Shown here piece after piece: positions 41,076-51,670 of a stretch of 64,000 nucleotides of DNA. The DNA comes from Lumbricus rubellus (taxonomy: Eukaryota > Annelida > Clitellata > Crassiclitellata > Lumbricidae): positions 2,318,797 through 2,382,796 of the forward strand of contig OX243824.1 of NCBI GenBank assembly GCA_945859605.1. The letters run 5' to 3'. Each line of letters starts with the position of its first letter. Position 1 is the stretch's first letter. A program made the position numbers and the translations under genes. The notes beneath the pieces are model-generated. The model was not told where the DNA came from, ran no database searches, and saw only the letters and a list, made by a program, of their open reading frames with translations.

Positions 41076-44000
41076 TTTACATCAAGAGAATAGTGCCCAT
41101 ATGCAAGAGTATGAATCCCGTCGTCCATTATTACTCTTTTGTCGTCGTCGGCGGACAGAGCTATTTTATTTACTTCTTCGGTGTAAATTTCATGGCGATA
41201 GGATCGAATGACGTTCATCGCTCTCGACTGTTGTCTTTTCGTAAACACGCAGTCTTTGTAATCTGCGTGAGTGATTGATTTCTTGACGACGTTCTTTTTC
41301 ACACCTTTACATTTCTTGTGATCTACGCCAGCCATTTTGTAAGAGTACAACTTGGATCGTAGTCCGACGAATTCTTCGATTTGTTTTCCCGCGGCCTCGT
41401 CTTTGAACATACCGATCACTTTTTTATTTACACCCGTTTCTATACCCGATGGGTGCTCTCTCGGATAGTCTGAAGTATCGAACATACTTTGGACGTCGGG
41501 GGAAATATCTTTGTAGAAGTCTTCCGTTCTAATTTCATACGCCAAAGAATCGGTATCGGTGAATAATAGCTTAGCCCTATCTCCGTACTTGGCCTTGATG
41601 TAATTATAATGAAAATCATACATGAGCGTCTTACTGGTGTCTAATATACACATCCCTAGATATATCCGCTTGTTGTAAAACAACTTGGTCTTTTTCATGT
41701 GAACGGCGATGAGGTTTTCATCGAAAATCGTTCGTCTGTCGTAATTAATTTTCGCGACAAGCTTGATAGCTTCCTTCTCATCACTCACCAATCGTATGTC
41801 AACTCGATTCTCGATAGCTTCCATTGTTTTACCGAAAACGCTATTATTCATCAGCTTGAAAAAGTCTTTCTCAAAATCGTTCGTAGCCTTCGTTCTCAGG
41901 TAGGTATTCAGATCGATATACTTTTTCAGCCAGGCACTTTCCACGAATTTTATTCCCCGATGTATTTTTACGATTTTCAATCCGAGCCGTTCGTACAATT
42001 TTAAATTTCCGTAATGAACGACGTACTTCTTTTTATCGTTCAAGTTTGGAATGAGTTTCGCCACATCCGATCCCGCGGGTTTTACACTCTCTGGAGCTAG
42101 AGGATAATCATTATGCAGGTCATGCAATTCCTTTGGATATTCTAAATCGACTTCCAACACACATCCCACGCCATCTCGTTCGGTAATGTTTCTCCAATCA
42201 TTCAATTCGACATCGTTCATCCATTCAAACCCATGAGTTGGTAACGGTTTGCTCATCGCCCATCCGTACAAGTTGTTCGCGTCCAAGTATGGAATGAATA
42301 CTGAATGCTGGGTGGGATTGAAAGCTTCTCCCATGTACTCGTTGTTCGCTTTCGCGTATCGATGTGAAATCGTGCTTACACCTCCCCGTATTCCCTGCTT
42401 GATCATCAATAACATATCGTAGTCGCTCAACAACTCCAACTCTACGCCAGTCGACTTCAACGCCGCGTCCCAAGCAAGTCCGGGCGAAGTATAATACCAC
42501 GCAGGATCTAGGTTGTAGTTCTTCATACAGACGTCTCTAAAGTTTTCAAAGACATCCGCTAATAATAGAACATCCGATAAATTGTACAAGTCGTGATATT
42601 GGCGTAATGTTTTGCATTCAAATTTGTCCCATACCGTTTTCGCGTGCGCGTAATCTTTTTCACTAATTCCCGAATCGTTTAGTTTTGAATAGAAGCTATG
42701 CTTTGGCGGTAATTCGGTTTCGTTTAATCTTTCAACACCATCGACGTAATCATACGGGTAAACGCCTTTTCTGAGTAAAAGATCAAGCTTCTCACCCTCA
42801 AAAAATTTCCCTAAATTCTTGCACTGGTCTTTCTGAAGATTTTTCGATAACGCGTCGAGACTCGAGGGCATGAATCTAAAACTATCGATAAAACGTAATT
42901 CGCGTTTGACTTTTCTCTCTTTTCCATCTGCGTCTACAAACTTATCGACGACGACCTCTCTGCTGAATGAGATATACTTTTCTTCGTTGCAGGGAATGCA
43001 TTTGATTTTCTCGCCGTGTTCACCTCGTAATTTCTTGATTAATAAATGGCCGTCATAACCGGTCAAATTGTGAAATACGACGGGGAAGAACTTGGGGACT
43101 TTGTATTTCAGATTACAAAGGTTGTGAGCGGCACCTCTAAATTTTCCTGTCAAATGACAGTGATCTCGAACTCGTTTTTCATCGCCTATAAATTCTCCTT
43201 CGCATATATGGCAAACAGTAGCCGAGTCGAAGAGCTCCTGCTCTTTCTTGCCGAATATCATCTTCTTGGGGAATTTGAACTCGTTGTATATTCGTTTTAC
43301 ATTTTCTTCGATAGAGTCTATGAATAACTGAGCAACATCATCGTCTTCGTTTTCAGCCGTAAAACACACCGGCTCTTGGGAATAAACTTCATCGTCGAAG
43401 CATTTCAAATGATAACAAAACGAGCTGGGCGTATGTTTTTGATACTTGTTGGTGTAAGACGTGCTAGGAACGGGTTGACATGTACCGATAGGTTTGATGA
43501 ACGATTCAAAGTCGGCAAAATACAAAAACGGTACACGCATCTTTCTATAATAATGTGTAAAACTTAGCATAGTCCCAGGTTCTGGAAGTTCTATCTTTTG
43601 AGCGTCCTGCCGCGAACAGTACTCAGTATGTTTGTGAAGCGAATCTTTTCTACTGAATCCTATTAGACATCTTTTACAATGGTACATTGATGTACTAGTA
43701 TTTTCTGTTTTCACCGCCATCAGTCTGTTGAAATTCTTGATCCAACAATAATGCTTCTTCCCTTCATCAGAAATGAGTAATAGATCTACACACCTATCAT
43801 TCTCATACTTTGATACATATAGTGGGAATAGATCCACATATTTCTCGTAACCAAAAACATTAATACTAATATTATTATTTCTCTCAAACTTACCTATCAC
43901 ATTAGCATCCGCCGCTACAGGGAATTCGATACCGGACCAATTGAGTTTCTCAGACTGTCTAATTAATTCTTTCGTAATTCGTTCCGAATCCCTAGCAACC

Positions 44001-44947
44001 GGGTTTACAGCTCTCGTTACGCACCACTTGAAGCATTCTTCATCTTTGTTCTTCATATTGATTATAGCCTTTTTACTCGTCAGACATTTTGGCAGTGGAA
44101 TGTAAGAACTACCTTTCAGCGGTTTATAAACAACCGTGTTGATTTCTAATTTTTGTACCGCACTGAGTCTCCAGTTACTGCCTCGCATCTGGAAGGCGGC
44201 CATCGACTCCATAATTTTATCTTTTGCGGTGTTATAAATTTCACTTACATCGGTGGAGTCTAGTATCACCTCAGTCCTTGAAACGAATGGAAAATCTTTC
44301 GAATCTACTTCTCCAGTCTTCATGTCAACGCGCTCCATTGTGCAGGTAAGGACAAAGTTGGTCTTAGTCTGGCGATTTTTCGACAACAAGTCTACCACCT
44401 GTGTTCGAATGGTGTTGAAAAAAGATGTAGCATCAATACCGGCAGCCCCCTCTACCGTGTATTGTTTCGTGAAGCCCTTGATAGCCGAAGCCGTCTCTCT
44501 AATTCTGCACGTCTTCGTATGAATTTTAGCGAATATAGAATTCACTTTGACTTTCAGTGCTTCCAACTTTTCATTCACTTTTCTCTTCGGTTCTTCTTCA
44601 GGAATATACCCCTCGATCCACTCTGCGAATGTATTAATCGCCGACTTTGTATTATCGAATATTTTTTGTACTGTCGCGGCCGGCACCGTCGCAGCTGGCA
44701 CGGGTTGGAGTATTGGGTATTCATGGAGTGGAACAGGGTCGTCGAGCAAACTGACGTGTTGTGAAATTGAAGGTGCGCTGCGGGCTTCAATTTTAGCAAT
44801 CAACTCCGCTTTTCGCAGTCTCGCGTACCCAACCAAGCCGCTCTGCTTGGCGATTTTTCGTAATTCAACAACAGTTTTCTTCGAGTATTGCATTTTATAT
44901 TGAGATGGCATGTCTTTATTCTTTTTTGTGAAAATATTTTCAGTCAT
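41072..44947 (-). CDS. Protein-primed family B DNA polymerase
   Basis: 1291 residues, uninterrupted, full length for Polinton PolB. Replicates the linear element using a terminal protein primer. Domains in order: SAP-like 21-55; poorly conserved N-terminal region; C2H2/C2HC finger about 424-444 (CKRCLIGF...HKHTEYC); 3'-5' exonuclease I at FADFE (D479, E481); an endonuclease VII-like HNH/zinc module 579-613 (CHICEGEF...DHCHLTG...HNLCN) inserted in the exonuclease; exo II NLTGYDGH (D632); exo III YNLSD (D792); polymerase A motif YLDANNLYGW (D889); KLMNNSVFG (1031-1039); polymerase C DTDS (1131-1134). Start ATG at 44947 lies just inside the right inverted repeat region, and its first 60 codons are mirrored by the gene at 29903. 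The protease start overlaps its stop. Confidence 0.97.
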   Translation of the reverse strand: MTENIFTKKNKDMPSQYKMQYSKKTVVELRKIAKQSGLVGYARLRKAELIAKIEARSAPSISQHVSLLDDPVPLHEYPILQPVPAATVPAATVQKIFDNTKSAINTFAEWIEGYIPEEEPKRKVNEKLEALKVKVNSIFAKIHTKTCRIRETASAIKGFTKQYTVEGAAGIDATSFFNTIRTQVVDLLSKNRQTKTNFVLTCTMERVDMKTGEVDSKDFPFVSRTEVILDSTDVSEIYNTAKDKIMESMAAFQMRGSNWRLSAVQKLEINTVVYKPLKGSSYIPLPKCLTSKKAIINMKNKDEECFKWCVTRAVNPVARDSERITKELIRQSEKLNWSGIEFPVAADANVIGKFERNNNISINVFGYEKYVDLFPLYVSKYENDRCVDLLLISDEGKKHYCWIKNFNRLMAVKTENTSTSMYHCKRCLIGFSRKDSLHKHTEYCSRQDAQKIELPEPGTMLSFTHYYRKMRVPFLYFADFESFIKPIGTCQPVPSTSYTNKYQKHTPSSFCYHLKCFDDEVYSQEPVCFTAENEDDDVAQLFIDSIEENVKRIYNEFKFPKKMIFGKKEQELFDSATVCHICEGEFIGDEKRVRDHCHLTGKFRGAAHNLCNLKYKVPKFFPVVFHNLTGYDGHLLIKKLRGEHGEKIKCIPCNEEKYISFSREVVVDKFVDADGKERKVKRELRFIDSFRFMPSSLDALSKNLQKDQCKNLGKFFEGEKLDLLLRKGVYPYDYVDGVERLNETELPPKHSFYSKLNDSGISEKDYAHAKTVWDKFECKTLRQYHDLYNLSDVLLLADVFENFRDVCMKNYNLDPAWYYTSPGLAWDAALKSTGVELELLSDYDMLLMIKQGIRGGVSTISHRYAKANNEYMGEAFNPTQHSVFIPYLDANNLYGWAMSKPLPTHGFEWMNDVELNDWRNITERDGVGCVLEVDLEYPKELHDLHNDYPLAPESVKPAGSDVAKLIPNLNDKKKYVVHYGNLKLYERLGLKIVKIHRGIKFVESAWLKKYIDLNTYLRTKATNDFEKDFFKLMNNSVFGKTMEAIENRVDIRLVSDEKEAIKLVAKINYDRRTIFDENLIAVHMKKTKLFYNKRIYLGMCILDTSKTLMYDFHYNYIKAKYGDRAKLLFTDTDSLAYEIRTEDFYKDISPDVQSMFDTSDYPREHPSGIETGVNKKVIGMFKDEAAGKQIEEFVGLRSKLYSYKMAGVDHKKCKGVKKNVVKKSITHADYKDCVFTKRQQSRAMNVIRSYRHEIYTEEVNKIALSADDDKRVIMDDGIHTLAYGHYSLDVK

Positions 44948-44991
44948 TTTCTATACACAAGATTATTTTTTTTCCGCATACGATTTTTTTT

Positions 44992-45286
44992 CCGTACAGC
45001 GCGATGGCGCATCATCGATACCGCGGGGATTTCCAATAGTATCGATGATGAGTCATTGACGCGCGGTTGAGGTGGTTTGGCCTCCCGTGATAGTGGTATG
45101 TGGTTTTATCCTTGGTTATAGGTTTGTGCATGACGAATCGAAAATATTGGAAATTCCCACAGTTTCGATGAATTTGTTATTGGTTGGTATTGGTTGAGCT
45201 GATTTTTTGAAGCGGGATAGGGTGGACTGTAAAATTTCTTCCTTGCTTGCGGATAAAATCGTCAGACTGCTACACTCCCTTCTACT
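44992..45286 (-). repeat. Right terminal inverted repeat
   Basis: Reverse complement of 29558-29852 with no mismatch seen by eye; ends CTCCCTTCTACT. Weaker similarity continues inward into the polymerase 5' end to about 44760. Confidence 0.95.
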
Positions 45287-45292
45287 GTGGTC
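45287..45292. repeat. 6-bp target site duplication, right copy
   Basis: gtggtc, identical to 29552-29557. Confidence 0.95.
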
Positions 45293-45790
45293 AGTTGATT
45301 ATTGTGCAGCAGCGTACAGGTAAGGTAGGCCAGGTGGCTGAGTGGCGGGAAAGTTACGGCTGCCCGAGAGCGATAGAGACAGACAGAGAGAAAGACAGAA
45401 AGAACGACACAGAGAGGCAGAGAGAGGGACAGAGCAACTGAATGAAGGATGTACGCTCAGGGTGAGATAGGCTTAGATAGGTGTGCCAGTTGAGTCGAGT
45501 TGTATGGACATGAATGGTAGAAGAAGACTGATGAAAGATAGTCTTTACGTTGAGTTGTTTTTGATAACGTAAAATTAGTCGTTGTCATGTCGTTGCTGTT
45601 GGTTTGTTTCTGCTGGATTTTTGAAGTACAATAATAATACGAGAAACTTGTCGTTGTTTTCAGTAGAAAAGTTAAAGAACCGTAGATACTTTTACCCTCT
45701 AGGCCTAGCCATTAGCTAAAGAAGTACAGTTAATTAGGGATAGGCCTAGGCTACGTTGAACTTTTGAAGAGACTGGACAGGCGTCAGGGA
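45293..45790. other. Polinton right flank, no gene seen
   Basis: Contains a GACA/GAGA-rich patch (45375-45440) and unique AT-rich sequence. Confidence 0.5.
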
Positions 45791-45794
45791 TTAA

Positions 45795-46809
45795 CCCTGC
45801 GACTACCAGTGGGGTCAAAAATGACCCCAAGCCAACTTTGATTGTACACTGCGCAAAATCTGTTCGTGCAAATTTATTTAAAATTTGTGACTTTCAAGAT
45901 GTACCTAGTCTCTATCGAAATATCAATTAATATTTCCCTTTTTTATCACCAGAGGGCGCTGGCAATATTTTATAGCATTGAGCACCAGTGGGGTCATTTT
46001 TGCCCCCAGTAGCTTTTTTGAATACTTTCAATGGTATTCTTTGAAATAATTCATAATTATAATGTATAAATCCTTTCTATAGTATTATCTGAAGAAAATC
46101 TGTATTAGATACTAAATTATATACAGCATAGGCCAGGAAATGGAACGGAACCAAGGAGACTCTGTTGTGCTCGACTTAACACGAAATTTGGCTGGTTCTG
46201 GACGACATGTCACCACAGAAAACTTCTTCACAAGTTTCAGACTTGATCAAAAACTGGCTGGGAAACAAATGACTCTTTTGGGCACTATTCGAAAGAACAG
46301 AAAGGAGTGGCATGCACAGACAACGCACAGAAGACGAGTTTTTCTCCTGCAGCTCGGAAGGGAACAGCAATGGTGATGCAGTACAACGGCTGATCAAGAT
46401 GTCGCCTCCAACCCTGTCGAAGAAACGTGCACGATGTTCCATTTGTCCAAGGGAAAAGGATAAAAAGTGCAGAATCTGTGCAGCCTGTACATGCAATGTG
46501 TGCAAAGAACATGCCCAGTAGCCTATACATGCATGAACTGCAAACTGTAGCTGCAATGACATGATATTTTCTATGTTAGTTTTCAAAATTGAACACTCGA
46601 ACACTTTGAACACTAAAACATACCTATGGCTATGAATTTTTTTTATTAATTTCAACAGCCTAAACATGTTCCAATTGCCCTACTACTATTTATTTTTTGG
46701 CAAATAATAAAAAAGCAAAAAACAAATTATTTATTGAAAAAATTGTTTTGGGGTCATTTTTGACCCCACTGGTACTCAGTGTATCAAAAAAATTATGGTA
46801 ATCTGAGGG
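45795..46809. mobile_element. Decayed piggyBac element
   Basis: TTAA at 45791-45794 and 46810-46813 with CCCT and AGGG termini. A subterminal block 'accagtggggtcaaaaatga' near 45806 recurs inverted at about 46750-46775. It encloses remnants of piggyBac transposase (next entry). At 1,015 bp it is about half the autonomous length. Confidence 0.85.
46140..46521 (+). pseudogene. piggyBac transposase remnant
   Basis: The first frame (46140-46376) contains GSGRHVTTENFFTSFRLDQKL and TLLGTIRKNRKE, the late catalytic-domain region of piggyBac transposases. After a frameshift, a second frame (46312-46521) ends with a cysteine-rich zinc domain, ARCSICPREKDKK-RICAACTCNVCKEH, typical of the C-terminus. 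The N-terminal domain and first catalytic Asp residues are deleted. Confidence 0.8.
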
Positions 46810-46813
46810 TTAA

Positions 46814-47080
46814 GCTGACATATATAATTTTTAAGCTTACTATTATCTAGGATCACACACTCACGATAGTCCATCCGTGGTACAACATTTCGGTGGTGGT
46901 CCGTGGCGGTTAAATGAAATCTATAAGTGGTCCGTGAACCTCAAAGGTTGAGAACCGCTGAATTAGAGGAAGCACTTTCAGTCAGGACGTGCTAATCAAA
47001 AGCCGGACATGAATTATACATTGGTGCGAGGTCTATGACATTGTATCAAATTATCACTGCCTAGGCTAGCGTCGTGAATG
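46814..47080. other. No gene; single hAT-MITE-like end
   Basis: 'ggtggtccgtggcgg' and 'tttgagaaccgctg'-type end (about 46890-46970), related to the element at 23823-24190. Its other end was not found. Confidence 0.45.
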
Positions 47081-47084
47081 AGCA

Positions 47085-47700
47085 ACTAAATATTCGACAC
47101 CTTTATTAATATATATTACAATCAGATATAAATTGTTACTGAACGCGCACGTAGTTGTATTGAAATGGATGGATAGATCCGATTTGACCAGGGTCTATGA
47201 CAACAGAGGTCGTTACCCTGGACATAAATTTGCTCGGCATATTACAGCACTTATGAGAAAGGTACTACACCAGTTTAAAAAAAAATTAACAGCGATTCTG
47301 ACAATTTAAGTTCACTAAACAATATTTTTAAACGGTGTCCAAAACCATATTTCTATACAGCTCCGAGTCATTTCAATTGACATAACTTTTGGTAAGACAA
47401 AGTCGACAGTAAATACTTTGGCAGATCCCAGAAGTCGTTGAAAATCAAACATAGACAAAAGTATCATAATTATACTAAAAATCAATATATAACTTTGATA
47501 TTCGAATTATTCTAAAACTCTTCGAATCAATAATAACAAATGAATCGTGTTTAATCTTTTCACACTTTGATGTCGCTATAAGTAAACTAAGATAGACCAC
47601 AAAGAGCCGTCAACTGGATTGTTTCTATTTACTGCTTCGAATAAATTTTGTGTCAGCTTAGACACCTTTAAAATAATTTACCAACTGCTATATAAGCTAA
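47085..47700. repeat. Duplicated host segment, copy 1
   Basis: Directly repeated at 50805-50985 plus 51350-51625 (for example 'ctttggcagatcccagaagt', 'aacaaatgaatc[ga]tgttta', 'gtgtcagcttagacacctt'). Copy 2 is interrupted by a SINE and by the LINE. Bears TTAGACACCTTT motifs. Confidence 0.85.
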
Positions 47701-47729
47701 AATTTTGTAGTTTTTAGTATGCTATGTAG

Positions 47730-48260
47730 GTTGATGTGACAAGAGAGATACGACGACGAGTAGCATTAGGAAAGACGGCAGCGAAGGGACCGGAGAAAAT
47801 ATGGAAGGATAAACACGTGAGCCTGATGACGAAGACAAGAATTGTAAAGGCAATGATATTCCCGGTGGTGTTGTATGGATGTGAAACGTGGACAAAAACA
47901 AAGGCTTTGTAAAAGAAAATCGATGCTTGCGAAATGTGGATATGGAGAAAGTTTTGAGAACTTCATGGATCGAGATAAGAACAAATGAATCCATATTACA
48001 AAAGATAGGACAAGCAAGAGGAAGTATGCCATTGGGACAGAGAGCGGCAAGGCAGAAGATGGCGTTCTTTGGACATGTGATGCGAGCAAACGGCTTGGAA
48101 AAGGAGATGATGCTGGCCTGCGGAGGGGGAAAAGGAGAAGAGGACGCCCAAGAAGCAGTCGGATAAAAAAATTACACGAGAGAGCGAAGATGGACTTGGA
48201 GGAACTGAGAGACGCGACGGAAGATCGTAATACGTGCACGGAGAGGGTTGATCATAGCGG
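47730..48260 (+). pseudogene. 5'-truncated RTE LINE fragment
   Basis: Nucleotide-level homolog of the 3' third of the LINE at 51671-54523 (from 'gagagatacgacg' to 'gaagatcgtaa...gcggtcgctagg'). Internal stops and indels break the frame (for example 'RKIDACE' is preceded by a TAA). Confidence 0.85.
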
Positions 48261-48334
48261 TCGCTAGGATTCAAAGAATCACAAGGCAAGGCATACAATA
48301 CACGAGTCGCTATATTCGCCTTTGTTTTGTTTCA

Positions 48335-49395
48335 ACTCCGCCACGGATCGCAAACTGCCAGTGCCAGTGCCAAGCCTGGATAAAGTAGGAGGTCGTCGCT
48401 AATGGTCTTTGTTGCCACACAGTGACGTTAAACTGAAAAACCACCACTTATATCATTGATCTTTGACGACACTGCTACAATAATTTTATTGGTGATTTAT
48501 GATGGCAGTAACACTTTGCTACTTATACACCTTTTATTCTAGAATTTAGGTAACTACAAAGTATTGATTTTCGCTTAATTTCAATTCCACCATTAGATAT
48601 CTCTTCTTATGACAATTATTATCTCCATCGTTTGTATGGCTGCGTTTTAAGACGTACACCACTCCGTGTGAATGTCCGCTTGCGTCGTACGCCAGTCTTG
48701 CGGCTGATACGAATCTTCAGCCGACTCTGACTTCTGACTTCAGCCGGACACAAAGATAAGAGGGCACAAAGTGTCGCTGTCTGTGCGCCGCTGTCTGTAC
48801 TCTACCAGTGTCTGTCCCAAGCCTCGATAAAGAACGTTTTTAGCACACAGTGTCGTTCAACTGAAACAACAACCCGACTACAACCGCGACTAAGATGTCG
48901 TTACAATTTAATCTGTCCCATTTTGATCTTCGTTTTAGATGTTTGTAAATATTGATTTATTCGTCAAGTAAATAATGTGGATGCGACTCCGGTATTAGAC
49001 GAGCGTTATCTACTGCCCAACCATTCGGCGTCTCCACTGCTTACCCAAACCACGTTAGCCACTGCTTGTCTATAATTGTTCGTCAACTGTACAGCGTCAA
49101 GGAAATGAAAACTTAATTAATAATTATGCGGTGATAGTTCAATAAGATTTAATGGTGTATTCGGAAAACGGTAGAAAATCAAATATATTTTCAAGCGTCA
49201 AAAAGCTTGCTTATGCGAAGAACTGTTGGCGCAAATACCAATACCATTACCTTTTAAGAAGAGACTACAAAATGTGGTGGTGGTAATTGAACTTTAACGT
49301 CACTGTATGGTAACAAAGACCATTAGCGACACCATCCTCCTTTATCCGGGCTTGGGACTGGTACTGGCAGAGTGCAACCGATGGCGGAGTTTACA
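48335..49395. mobile_element. Inverted-repeat element with ~100-bp arms
   Basis: Left arm 48338-48445 and right arm 49285-49395 are inverted: 'tcgctaatggtctttgttgc' versus, reversed, 'tcgctaatggtctttgttac', together with 'ccaagcc[tc]ggataaag'. A partial third copy of the arm lies at about 48770-48865. Non-coding interior with one acaccttttatt motif. Confidence 0.6.
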
Positions 49396-49930
49396 AAATG
49401 TAATAATGTTAAAAGACTTTTGTGATGATGTTGTCTGCAATCAACAAAGAAGGTTAGGCTACAATATGCATTAAAAATGCGGTATTTATACAAAAAGTTG
49501 TCAATATGTTTAGGGTGTTAAATGAGAACCTGTCATTTGCGATAATTAATGTCGCTGGCCATTGAAGCCATAATTATGATGTCTATAACACCTGCATCAC
49601 ATGCAACCAAAATTATATCCAAGATTGTTAATTAATTCAAAACTGGCAGTAGAGTATTACTGATAAACGTGTGCTAGGATGAGAATTAGGCAGATTTTTA
49701 TCGACGCCATCAAGCGATGGTGGCACAACTGGTGATAGCTATTTTAATAATATTGAATGCAGTTAACATCTCTACCGTTAAAAAAACACTGAACAGGACT
49801 ATCATCGCAATGCTTTGCTTCGAAGCAACGAGAGAGATAAGATGGGGGAAGAATCAGAGGAAGGTTTCTTACAAGTAAGGTTTTTGGTGTTCAAAGTGGG
49901 AGACGTGTGTTGAGGGGTAGAGGTCAAGTG
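49396..49930. other. No gene seen
   Basis: AT-rich, no exon or repeat recognised beyond short shared words. Confidence 0.45.
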
Positions 49931-49934
49931 TGTT

Positions 49935-50205
49935 GGGGTAGCTCAGTTGAGAGAGCGATGGTCCTTAAACCGAGAGTCATCCACGCGACTCGGGTTCGAG
50001 CCTCACACAGGACAAACATTTATAAAATTTTCTGTTAGCTGCCATTGGCGCTTTGCTGTTGTGTTGCGTGACTGGGGTTCTTCTGAAAATAAAATAGCCC
50101 CTCCCATTTCTGGCTTGGCCGAGCCAGGGGTGATCCAGCTCTTAGGCCATTAGTGTCAAGCCACCGAACCCACTTATGTAAAGCCGGCCTGCGTGTATAG
50201 AAGCT
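49935..50205 (+). repeat. tRNA-derived SINE (second family)
   Basis: Head 'ggggtagctcagttgagag' (A box) with 'gggttcgagcctcacac' (B box), followed by a body 'ctgttagctgccattggcg'...'ctggcttggccgagccagg'. An inverted copy lies at 51050-51345. The tRNA-like head would not fold into a full cloverleaf that I can verify. Confidence 0.8.
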
Positions 50206-50800
50206 GGAATGATGAAACAAATTCTTTCCAAAATGGATGTTGGATCTGCGAAGCATAGTTCTTGCCCAAATAGAATGAATTGAACGCGTGTCTAAACGAA
50301 AGCTGGATTTATTCAATTTATTTCTTGTGACGAATCGTCCGTGGACGAATCGTCCGTTGACGAAACGTCCGCATACCATTATAATTGGGATGCTATGACT
50401 TCAGATGTTATATCTACTGTGTTGATATTGTGCATTAGTTGTTTCATTAGAAATATTATACTCAAAACATGCTTAAAATAGTGGGGGTCTTTTTGACCCC
50501 CAGGGGTACTGAAACGTGGTTTTCAAAAAGGGGTGCCACCGAGGGTTAAGGTGTCGTCTTAACAAATACCTGTACTTTTCAGTGATTAATTAAGCTTATA
50601 AGAGTATTACAGTATACCATCAATAGGCTTGAGCTATATGAGTTGGCGCCGTTGATGGCTGCCAGATTTGTCTTCTATTTGTTTTTTGTGTCATGTTTTT
50701 GTGCTTGCAAACCAGAGTGCGTTTTTGCAGCTGGTACATTACAGAATATACTTACTTACTTACTAACTTATAATAATTAAGTAATCATGCGTACAGAGCG
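50206..50800. other. No gene; one piggyBac-like end
   Basis: 'gggggtctttttgaccccc' at 50487-50505 and 'gccaccgagggttaagg' at 50536-50552 look like the right end of a TTAA element. The left end was not identified. Confidence 0.4.
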
Positions 50801-50804
50801 TCGT

Positions 50805-51625
50805 GAATGATAGCAGCTAAATATTAGACACCTGTATTAATATAATTTTTAAGCAGATATAAATTGTTATTGAACGTCGGTGCACAGTCAAACAAATGTA
50901 ACAGTTTATTCCTGTAATACGGCTCCGAGTCATTTTAATTGACTTAACTTTTGGTAAGACAAAGTCAAAAGTAAATAATAATATTCTTCCGTGATTCAAT
51001 CTGACAGACCGCAGAATTATTACAGGTACAGGTTATACGCTATACGGTCCCACTATAGCACGACACGCAGGTTGTCTTTACAGCAGGGGATTCGGTAGCT
51101 AAACACTATGGCCTAAGTGCTGACCTGCTGGGTCACTCCTGGTTCGGCCAAGTCAGAAGTGGGAGGGGCTATCTTATTTTCAGCAGAACCCGAGTCAAGC
51201 AACACAACAGCAAAACGCCAATGGTAGCTAACAGGAATTTTTACAAAGTAATGCCCGGTGTGAGGCTCGAACCCGGGTCGCGAGGATGATTTTCAGTTTA
51301 ACACGCAGCGCTCTCTCAACTGAGCTACGGCTCCCCCAAATTTAATAAATAAATACTTTGGCAGATCCCAGAAGTCGTTGAAAATTAAACATAAAAAGTA
51401 TCATAATTATGCTCAAAATCAATATGTAACCTTGATATTCGAAATATTCTAAACTCTTTGAATCTATAATAACAAATGAATCATGTTTAATCTTTTCACA
51501 CTTTGATGTCGCTATAAGTTAACTAAGACAGACCATAAAGAGCCGCCAACTGGAGTGTTTCTATTAACTGCTTCGAATAAATTCAATGTGTCAGCTTAGA
51601 CACCTTTTAAGGTATTTTAACGTCT
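50805..51625. repeat. Duplicated host segment, copy 2 (SINE-interrupted)
   Basis: Homologous to 47085-47700. The homology breaks after 'caaaagtaaata' (50985) and resumes at 'aaatactttggcagatccc' (51350), with the SINE between, so the SINE inserted after the duplication. Confidence 0.85.
51050..51345 (-). repeat. tRNA-derived SINE, minus-strand copy
   Basis: Minus strand: 'ggggagccgtagctcagttg', 'gacccgggttcgagcctcac', then the same body as 49935-50205. Flanked by AATA/AAATA repeats at the junctions. Confidence 0.8.
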
Positions 51626-51670
51626 GCTATATACGGAATACACCGAATCAGCCTGAGCTGTAAAAACAAG

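Larger units (their letters stand above)
29558..45286. mobile_element. Polinton/Maverick (adintovirus-like) provirus
   Basis: 15,729 bp with terminal inverted repeats, 6-bp target duplication and the full Polinton gene kit: protein-primed DNA polymerase, retroviral-type integrase with chromodomain, A32-like packaging ATPase, adenain-like protease, and double and single jelly-roll capsid proteins. Genes form two blocks: rightward from 31948 to 39070 (structural) and leftward (integrase at the left; fibres, protease and polymerase at the right). The termini are intact, but ATPase, the pX-like protein and major capsid carry inactivating lesions. Confidence 0.97.

Noticed and set aside
49937..50015. 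tRNA gene with A and B boxes
   Set aside because: The same head plus body recurs inverted at 51050-51345, so it is a SINE.
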